Shown piece after piece: positions 56,463 to 64,000 of a DNA stretch of 64,000 nucleotides. The translations under genes and the position numbers were made by a program. The stretch's first letter is position 1; each line of letters begins with the position of its first letter. Below the pieces are notes generated by a model. That model saw nothing but the letters and a program-made list of their open reading frames with translations, made no database searches and was not told where the DNA came from. The DNA is from Parastagonospora avenae f. sp. tritici 18332-5 (Eukaryota > Ascomycota > Dothideomycetes > Pleosporales > Phaeosphaeriaceae). The stretch spans positions 496,001 through 560,000 of the forward strand of contig JAFJTR010000012.1 in NCBI GenBank assembly GCA_022559985.1, in the 5' to 3' direction.

Positions 56463-59400
56463 GTTGGTGGGCTCGTCGGACATGTATGCGAGGATGTTGG
56501 TCATTTGGACTGCTGGTAAGGCCTGGGTTTGGAAAGGCTTTGGGCGGAGTGTGTGCACGGCGCGCCTGCGCACTAGGGCCCGCAGCGGTGGATACGGCAT
56601 CGTGATCATGGTGGAGTTGAGTATGACCAAGTGGTTGTGAGAGCTGCGGGAAATTATAAACTCGTGACATAACGCATTTTGGGAGCGAGGCTGCGGTGTG
56701 TGGAGTGCCGCATCGCGCTGAATGCACCTTGGGCCGTTGCCTTTCCATGAAAAACACAGCAATGAAGACTTACAATGCCTGATACGAAATCACTGGAGTA
56801 GCCTGTAGGAAGTGAAATGTCCTGAGGCGCTCCAAATCAGCTCGAATGGAATATCACCTCCTTAATTTTTCAATGTCAGCCTAAGAATCAAGACACGGTA
56901 GTTTGATATCAAATTACATACACAAAGTTTCTCTACAATGCTGCAGAGCATCTTATTGTTCGGCATCGTCTGCTTTAAGCATTCCTCTTGTTTGCCATCG
57001 TGTATCATGAAATGACCTCAGGAGTTTGTACACGTCGCGATTGCTCTCTTTACCTGGTCGAATCTGATGTGTTCAAATGACGTGCGCAAGGCCGTTGTAT
57101 AGACAAGCGTATTCGCATCTAATTACGATCGGTGTACCATACCAGCACGGGATTTCGTCGGTATGTTCTTTTCCAGGTCTTAGCTTCGGGACCAACGTAA
57201 GTGCTCGAAGTTCGATTTCAAGCTTCTGCTAAACACACCACAAGTTTGAAGCGTACATCTTCTTCGCTTGCTGACTCTTCATATGGGTGGCCTACCAAGT
57301 CATCCAGTTCTCTCCATGAAGAGGCTTCTCCATCCAAACTGTTACCAGCCTGAACATTGAACGAGACAAAGTCGTGATGGATAAAATTAGCAACTTGCGG
57401 GCGCAAGGAAGCCCTGACCTTCGGTCGATTGGTAGCGAAGGTACGTGCTCTCGATGCCCGTACCTGTTGAACGATTGTGATGATCATAAACCTTAAATGC
57501 AGATCAATGGTGTAAGACTTCTCGATACCTCAACAATTCTGAGCTGAGATATCCGGTGGTTACAGTGAGATGATGAGGTATGCTTATCCCGATTCTCATC
57601 ACCATTCTCCATCCTATCCGTCCGGTGGCTACAGTGCGACAATTAAGCCATTGCTTATCTGTATTGTTGCGACTGGTGTGCATAGTCACCTCCGTCTCTT
57701 AGCATACATGAAGTGATTGTACCAAGAACGACATAGCGGTAGGAGAAGCGAGGTTGTTACTATAGTAAATGTGAAGGGCGCCAACTTGAAGTGTACTTTC
57801 TCTATTCAGGTGTGACAGCCTCTGTGCAGGCCCGATGTTCCGGTTTCTGGTTGACAAGTAAGCGCCTGTGGGGTTGCGGCTGCGCTGCGACATTCGAGGC
57901 TGGCTGCACCCCACCAAACCCGCGTCGCCCACGTCATCCTGCAGCAGACACGATACACCTCCAAGATTCCAACTACGCGCTGAGCATGCATGCGTACATT
58001 CTAGGCATGGCCGAAGACTTCATCTTCCGACTACTCTCGGTGGTATCGGTGCGTGCTGCCGAAGGCACCAACAGATCATGACGGACATGTTCCTTCTCTG
58101 GTCTGACTCATGCGATACTTCCCAGATGAAGTCTATGTCGCATTGTTTATCACAGGAATTTAAGACAGTTCAGAGAATTTCAAAAGATAGCTAAACGAGC
58201 TGACAGGTGGCATCTCGGAGACGGAACTCTGAAACTGCTAATCTTAGCACTTGTCGATGCCTCTTGTTTCTCAACGATTCAATACGATGGTACAACGATG
58301 AACGATGTTAGTGGCTTACATCGTTATATTGGACGCAAAAGAGCTCAGGGACTATACTGGCAAAGTACCTGTGATGGACTGCGTTCCGTAATCGTCGAGA
58401 GCCGCACTAGCTCGACCGTGGAACCATCGGGCTCCTCGCCTCGCAACACTTCCCCACGTGCCAATCCAACCAAGATTTACAGGCGTACTTCATCAACTGC
58501 TGTGGGCAGTTATACAGCCAACTCCGCGTCGAAGCGATCATATTGCATAGCACGTGACGCTTCAATATATAAAGCGCCCACGTAGACAGGGCCGAGATTA
58601 CACCGCTAAACCCAAAACACCACAAAACCAACACTACTGCGTCAGGAGATAAACAACACTCTAAAGTGTTGGAACACCGATATTATTCGAGAAGCCAGGC
58701 TGGCCTCGTTTGCATCAGCCTCTAGTTACACTGTGTAGCCTGACCTAAGCCCTACAACACGGCGCTGACTGTGTTGCAGACTTTCCTCTCCAATGACGCG
58801 TCTGTCGGAGCACACGCCGGCGTATCTCGTATTATGCTACCGAAATTCGATCTTCCAAGCTCCTCGTTGGTTCCAACAATACGCATACGAATGCTGCCGT
58901 ATTATTGCTGCTCGCAAAGATTGGGACCGCCACGCGTGATCCGCGCAGGGGGCATACAAGTCTTTGCACCGCGACACTATGCTTTCCCTTGCCTATTTCG
59001 AGCAGAAGACGTCAAATCTTCGTATCACAAGTTCTAATTCAGGCAGGCGTGGCTTGCGGCGAGATTTCGCATACAGTCAGACACTCCACTCTGCTGATGT
59101 TCAGTGAATTCTGTACGATGAGATCATGTTTGGAGACAGCAAAAGTAAATTGTAGGCCGTGCGCATATCAGATTGCTCGCGATTCGAGCCCCAATCACCC
59201 AGATTAACCCCGGTTTCTGGTCGCTGCAGATTGACACCTGACACGTGGGGTACTCGAGTGTACATCGGACTTCGGACCGGGGGGGAACAGAGCCTCGATA
59301 TCACTCAGAAGCCTTGTAAACTTTATGGAAGCTACAGAACGACTAGTCTGCCGGCGGGATCTTGACCATCCGGGGATTTGCACGGCTGACATTTTTCACA

Positions 59401-59941
59401 ACGCACAGCCTGGTCGCCACACGGTCAATTTTCTACCAGCGAGCGTTCGGTAGTTCGCATTTGCATGTTCTACTACCGATGTTTCGTCACTTGTATGTCG
59501 GTAGTGGGGCGCTGTTCAGTATTCGGGACGCCCTATCACAGCAGCACAGGACGAGCAAAACGAAATCCCACTAATATCGCTTCATTTATTCTCCGACGGA
59601 CTAGATGGGATAACACTCCGAAGCACAGGCGGCAGTTGCCCTCGTGCCGCTGCAACGTTCACACCCTCCTAGGTACTGGGCTCAACTCATCAGTGCCGAA
59701 TTGGGTTAGCTCAATCCACAGCTTGTATCTGAGCATAATTCTACATCGGCATCATTTCGATCGAGATACACAAGTGGTGGGGCTTGGCCGTAAAAGACTG
59801 AATAAGACTGCGTCTCGCGGATGAATTCACTTTCACCACTCACCCCCTGCTCCAGCTTTCTCAGCATCTTTCTCTCGAAGTCTTCCCCCCTGTCCCAAGT
59901 TTTCCAGCACCATACCGCATCGCTGCACACACGTCTTCAAC
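56463..59941. other. Gene-free stretch of about 3.5 kb
   Basis: I accept no gene here. A 89-codon minus-strand ORF (57218-57487) has a hint of coding texture (RPQVANFIHHDFVSFNVQ) but no start context or splice partners I could settle. A decayed two-copy repeat lies at 57552-57660. The right end is the promoter of the TmpA-like gene. Confidence 0.4.
57552..57660. repeat. Decayed two-copy tandem repeat, period about 70 bp
   Basis: TCCGGTGGTTACAGTG at 57552 recurs with one change (TCCGGTGGCTACAGTG) at 57621. Both copies are followed by similar sequence ending in TGCTTATC (57581 and 57652). No coding role is seen. Confidence 0.45.
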
Positions 59942-61855
59942 ATGGTTGACCAGCTGCAAGGTCATCCGACTCGTGACTTTAGTCACGAGTCAATCGATGA
60001 TGCAGAGAAGGGCATGCACGATAGCACAACAGAACTGACAGCACCACCACCGTTCGCCTATCTCGGTCAAGAAAAAGCACTCCGACTTAACGCACATTCA
60101 TCGCCGCTTTCACCAGTACACGAGGGAATCACGCCAAACCCCAGTATACCAGACCTCTCCCTATCATGGCCAGCAGCAAGTCCAGCAGTGCGGCGAGGAT
60201 CGATCAACGCTGCCGCACTGAAGACGACCGTTCCCGTCAAGCCCACACCAGCTAAAAAGAAAATTCCTCGATGGGTACTGATCGATTTGTGGTTCAACAC
60301 ATACCGAAAGTTCTTCACATTCATCATCTTGCTAAACGTCACTGGCATCATCTTGACCGCGCTCGGCCGCTTCCATTACGCGGAGAACCACCTTGGAGCC
60401 CTGGTCCTGGGCAACCTTCTCTCCGCTGTCCTCTTCCGCAACGAACTTTGGATGCGCTTTCTCTACATGGTCGCCATCTACGGCCTGCGCGGTGTAAGTT
60501 CAGCCGGACCCTTTGACGGATACTTGCTAATCCGGCGTTGTCTAGTGGGCACCGTTGCGTGTCAAATACGCAGCGACTTCTATTTTGCAGCACGTCGGCG
60601 GTATACACTCGGGATGTGCCCTTTCCGGCGCTGCGTAAGGACCTCTCTGGCGATCTTCTAGCGACTAAGCTAATATTGGGCTGCAGGTGGTTAGTGTACA
60701 AGATCGTGGACATTATACGCTACCGGGCGATTCAACATCCGGCAGTCATCGCTAGCGGTGTCATCACCAACGTCTTCATCATTATCTCAGTGTTGAGCGC
60801 GTTCCCGTGGATTCGCAAGTCAGTAACATTTTATTCAAATCCATTCACGATGACTAATGGCCTCCTAGTACCTACCACAATGTATTCGAAAAGCACCACC
60901 GCTTTGTCGGATGGCTAGGACTTGCTGTATGTCACGTTACCTCGAATACCATCTCGAAAGATTGCTGACTTCGATAAGATGACTTGGGTGTTTGTCGTAA
61001 TGGGAGATGTATACGACATCAAGCGTGGAGAATGGCACGCCGACGCGCACTCCCTACTCAGCGCCCAAGAACTATGGTTCGCAGTATTTATGACCATCTT
61101 GTACGTTCCTCGAGCCATCTAGTCCCAATTCCTAACTAACATCTGCCAGTGTATTAGTTCCCTGGGTCACCCTCCGCGAAGTCCCCGTCGAAGTCGAAAT
61201 CCCCTCACCCAAAGTTGCCGTCCTCCGCTTCGAGCGCGGCATGCAACAAGGTCTTCTCGGCCGCATCAGCCGCACATCCATCATGGAATATCACGCCTTC
61301 GGCATCATCAGCCCCGGTCGCAAGTCAACACACCACTACATGATCTGCGGCGTGCAAGGCGATTTCACCAAGAACCTCGTCACCAACCCACCGAAAACTG
61401 TATGGACCCGAGAACTTAAGTTCGGTGTGTATTCTACTTCTCTTCCAACTCGAAGAACATTGCTGACATGAAGAACAGCCGGCGTAGGCCATGCCTCCGC
61501 CATGTTCACGCGCGGCATCCGCATCTGCACGGGCACGGGCATCGGCGCCGCACTCTCCACCTGTATCCAATCGCCTAACTGGTTTCTCATCTGGATCGGG
61601 TCGGACCAAGAACGCACCTTTGGGCCCACCATCACGGGCATGATCAAAAAGCACATCGAGCCGGAGCGCATGATACTATGGGACTCGAAGAAACGAGGTG
61701 GACGACCCGATACGATGGAGTTGCTGCGCGACACGTGGACGAGATTCGGCGCGGAGGTTATTTTCATTACGAGTAATAGTCAGGGGAACGATGAGATGAT
61801 GCAGGGGTGTAGAATGGAGGGACTACATGCTTTTGGGACGTTGTGGGATTTCTAG
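59942..61855 (+). CDS. TmpA-like integral membrane flavoprotein
   Basis: Seven exons join in phase to 534 aa: 59942-60493, 60546-60634, 60687-60818, 60869-60926, 60979-61100, 61150-61424 and 61479-61855. The first 110 residues are a disordered cytosolic tail. Membrane spans follow (KFFTFIILLNVTGIILTALG, NVFIIISVLSAFPWI, MTWVFVVMG, a span before VLVPWVTLREV). The motif FEKHHRFVGWLGLA and paired His residues recall ferric-reductase-like heme or flavin membrane domains. The C-terminal half is a cytosolic reductase-like domain: a flavin-site-like YHAFGIISPG, the nucleotide-site-like RGIRICTGTGIGAALS and NWFLIWIGSDQ, ending LHAFGTLWDF. This matches the family of Aspergillus nidulans TmpA, a membrane flavoprotein linked to conidiation signalling. 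Substrate and role here are inferred. Acceptor choice for exon 5 (AAG at 60978) is the least certain junction. Confidence 0.85.
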
Positions 61856-62507
61856 AGGGGAGGGATGTCGTTGAGAGTTGGGCATTGGGTAGAATAAATG
61901 GATGGCGTTGCATTGGTTTGGTGTTGTGGGGAGCATTTACTTCCTTTTCTGGTATTTACAATTGTTCAACACACGACAATCTTGAATCACCTTTCCACTA
62001 TCATGTCCCATATTCAGTTATGACAGCAAACAGTTGATCGCACCGCCTCACTACACGTACAAACCACCTGCGCATGTGGGGACAATCTCAAGTCTAGTAG
62101 CGAGCCTGACAGACAGCTCCGGCAGCATGGATGTCACGGCTGCGCAGGAAGACTGCCGACAGGATGATCGACGTGCTTCATCAAAGCTGCCTATGTGGGT
62201 TGTGGGGTACCCCACATTCTCTGTTTTGGTCGTGATGTAACGTCAATCAAGCTTTCTTACTCCATGCTTGTTGGTGTCTGTGTTACTTGAACGGCAAAGT
62301 CACTTCGTTCCCACGGTTACGTCACGAAGGAAGAGCGAGAAACGCATGAAAGATATCAAACGTGCATTACAAATAATCACCCTACAATACTTCATCATAT
62401 CGCTATGCAAGGTATCCAGCCATCCGTCCAAAACACTTCTCTTCAACTTCAATATCCAATCACAACGATCCAAGCCACGATACGCCCAATTACTCCAGCT
62501 TCGCACG
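61856..62507. other. Convergent intergenic region
   Basis: It is the 3' flank of the TmpA-like gene and of the minus-strand gene ending at 62508. No gene is seen. Confidence 0.5.
61893..61898 (+). terminator. AATAAA polyadenylation-type signal
   Basis: AATAAA lies about 38 bp after the TmpA-like stop codon. Its position fits a 3'-end processing element; fungal signals are loose, so the call is tentative. Confidence 0.35.
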
Positions 62508-64000
62508 TCATAAAAATGCTGGTGTATCCTCCCTAACCAACCTCATACCTCCCCTGAGCTTCCCACCTTCCAAAACACCCGTGCTCTTCCTCTCGCGCAA
62601 GAACCGATCAGCCATGCGTTGGCCAGGCGTGATGCTGCCGCTGCGCTCACCTTCCTCAAGGATACTATCAATGGCACGGCCCTCCGTACCTGGACTGGGC
62701 TCTCGGCTCTCCGCGAAGGAGCTAGTCGACGGCTTGAGGTGCAGCGCTGGGCGTCGCAACTCCGTCGATGGGCGAGGAAGTGATGTCCTTGCACCGCGGA
62801 GGTCGAATGCGCTTTTGGGACGGCGACTGAGCTTCTCTGGGGAGGCGTCTCGTACGATTGCGCGAATCCTGGGACGCGGCGGTGACGCAGCTGGGCTCGA
62901 GATATGCTTGGAGTGCTTGATCTCCGGAATGTTGGATGTGTATTGGCCAATATTGGTTGTGCTGCGGTTCAGTGCAACTGAGGAAAGCGGCTGCAGCGAT
63001 CTCGTGGGGGTCGATGGTCCCAATTGCGATATGTTTGGTCTCGCACTACCTTTAACGCCGGTCATGGAAGGCGGTGTCAAATTCTCCTTGCTTGCATTTT
63101 GGCCTTCGTAACTAATCAGAACGGAGTTGCGCGACCGCTGTGATGTCTGGTGCGTTGGAGGAGCAGAGAGGTCGGAGTAAATTCTGGGTCCAGTACTTCC
63201 CTTCGTCGATTTGAGAGAAGAAGCAACGCTATCAGGCGGCGACCGTGAGTTGCGAGAAGACCTAGCACTGTTGCTGCTCGAGCGGCGACCTGTGTCGATG
63301 AACGGGAAGCGATCATTCATGAAAGCAGATCTCGGTGTATCGACGAGGGGTTGTGACGTGGAGGAAGTGTGGCTCGAAGTCAAAGATGGGCGCTGTCTCG
63401 AAAGCAGTGGCGTTGATCCTGGCCTCTTGAGCCTGTTCTCTTGCATCGGGTCGACATTCGGGTTGTTGTTGTCTGGGCTAACTTCCTTGAACGTATCCGT
63501 GTGCGACTGTGATCTCTCCAGTACAGGTGTTCCTATCGGAGTCGTATCGTGCTGCTGAAGTGATGTTGGCGAAGATTTTGTTTTTACAGTAGGCTTGGTA
63601 GGGAATACTGGCGGGGTAGTTGCGTCAACATGGGGCGTGATGGTATCGCATGATGGGCGTAGTATCACGGTTGTATCGTCTTGCTCAGTATGCGACGTGC
63701 GCGTATTGTTCCTGCGATGCTTCCCAGAAGGTGTGAGATATTGCTCATCAATTCTCAGATCTTCTTGGCTTGTGAACTCCATGTTGGAGACCTCGTGCGA
63801 CAGCCAAGCTTTCCAGTCACGGCTGGAACGGGCTGAGTCCGGGCGGCGTGGCGATGGCGTACCCACGACATAACTGCGAACCGACTTACTTGTCAGAATG
63901 ACGGCTGAGCCTCCGTTATGGTGGCGCTCAAGTCCATCTGGCCCACTGAACGACATAACACTATCGTTTGGGAGTATGCTCATGCCGTCAGTGTTTCGCG
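62508..64000 (-). CDS. Large disordered protein, C-terminal part (runs off the window)
   Basis: The frame is open from the window edge; the first in-window ATG is at 63983 and no stop precedes it, so the true start may lie outside. At least 491 codons are present without an intron. The sequence is Ser/Pro/Thr/Arg-rich and mostly disordered, with many SP and TP sites that suggest phosphorylation. Short ordered islands include RDWKAWLSHEVSNMEFTSQE, RPKSAFDLRGARTSLPRP and the C-terminal RMADRFLRERKSTGVLEGG, which ends RLVREDTPAFL. I recognise no domain. The composition and conserved-looking short motifs suggest a scaffold or cytoskeletal or cell-cycle regulator, but no function can be claimed. 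Confidence 0.75.
   Translation of the reverse strand, partial: RNTDGMSILPNDSVMSFSGPDGLERHHNGGSAVILTSKSVRSYVVGTPSPRRPDSARSSRDWKAWLSHEVSNMEFTSQEDLRIDEQYLTPSGKHRRNNTRTSHTEQDDTTVILRPSCDTITPHVDATTPPVFPTKPTVKTKSSPTSLQQHDTTPIGTPVLERSQSHTDTFKEVSPDNNNPNVDPMQENRLKRPGSTPLLSRQRPSLTSSHTSSTSQPLVDTPRSAFMNDRFPFIDTGRRSSSNSARSSRNSRSPPDSVASSLKSTKGSTGPRIYSDLSAPPTHQTSQRSRNSVLISYEGQNASKENLTPPSMTGVKGSARPNISQLGPSTPTRSLQPLSSVALNRSTTNIGQYTSNIPEIKHSKHISSPAASPPRPRIRAIVRDASPEKLSRRPKSAFDLRGARTSLPRPSTELRRPALHLKPSTSSFAESREPSPGTEGRAIDSILEEGERSGSITPGQRMADRFLRERKSTGVLEGGKLRGGMRLVREDTPAFL

Noticed and set aside
57218..57487. 89-codon minus-strand ORF with some coding texture
   Set aside because: The stretch RPQVANFIHHDFVSFNVQ looks gene-like, but I found no start, no splice partners and no family; it may be a gene fragment and could be searched.
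59160..59215. tRNA-like T-arm (GATTCGAGCCCC)
   Set aside because: No matching acceptor stem, D-arm or anticodon arm could be folded around it.

Overview
The window is nuclear DNA from a filamentous ascomycete. Its genes have short GT-AG introns (about 45-60 nt, a few of 130-350 nt) with CTRAY or TACTAAC branch sites. The gene content is fungal: Zn2Cys6 regulator, velvet-like protein, TmpA-like flavoprotein, secreted DUF4360 protein and hevein-type chitin-binding modules. A Dothideomycete is my best guess, from general gene flavour only. All exon boundaries below were read by hand from splice signals and reading phase; no transcript data were available.

Left part (1-11.7 kb), dense and conserved: the 3' end of a catalase; a four-exon PHD-finger protein of the Cti6 type (Rpd3L histone deacetylase complex); a small unknown protein; a ten-exon mitochondrial proton-translocating NAD(P) transhydrogenase of 1,117 aa; and a single-exon secreted protein with a Kex2-like site.

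Middle (11.7-27.5 kb), sparse: a decayed gene with two chitin-binding modules and three Cys-containing repeats, an intact secreted DUF4360 protein, a velvet-like protein, and several long stretches in which I see no gene.

27.5-41.3 kb, dense housekeeping block: arginyl-tRNA synthetase with a long in-frame N-terminal extension that looks mitochondrial; a giant BEACH-WD40 protein (Bph1 type, 2,621 aa); and, divergent from it, a vacuolar subtilisin-type protease.

42.7-56.5 kb, an accessory and decaying block: three tandem BTB/POZ paralogues carrying a Cys/His-rich insert (one clearly a pseudogene), a DUF4238 gene broken by a stop codon, a small Cys-rich ORF one base downstream, a transcription factor with two perfect Zn2Cys6 clusters in tandem, and two frameshifted F-box-like genes. 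BTB and F-box proteins are typically substrate receptors of cullin ubiquitin ligases. Several stop or Cys-loss changes fit CpA-to-TpA changes, the direction expected from RIP (repeat-induced point mutation).

Right end (56.5-64 kb): a long gene-free stretch, a seven-exon TmpA-like membrane flavoprotein and a partial, intrinsically disordered protein running off the edge. No tRNA, rRNA, CRISPR array or intact transposon was recognised.
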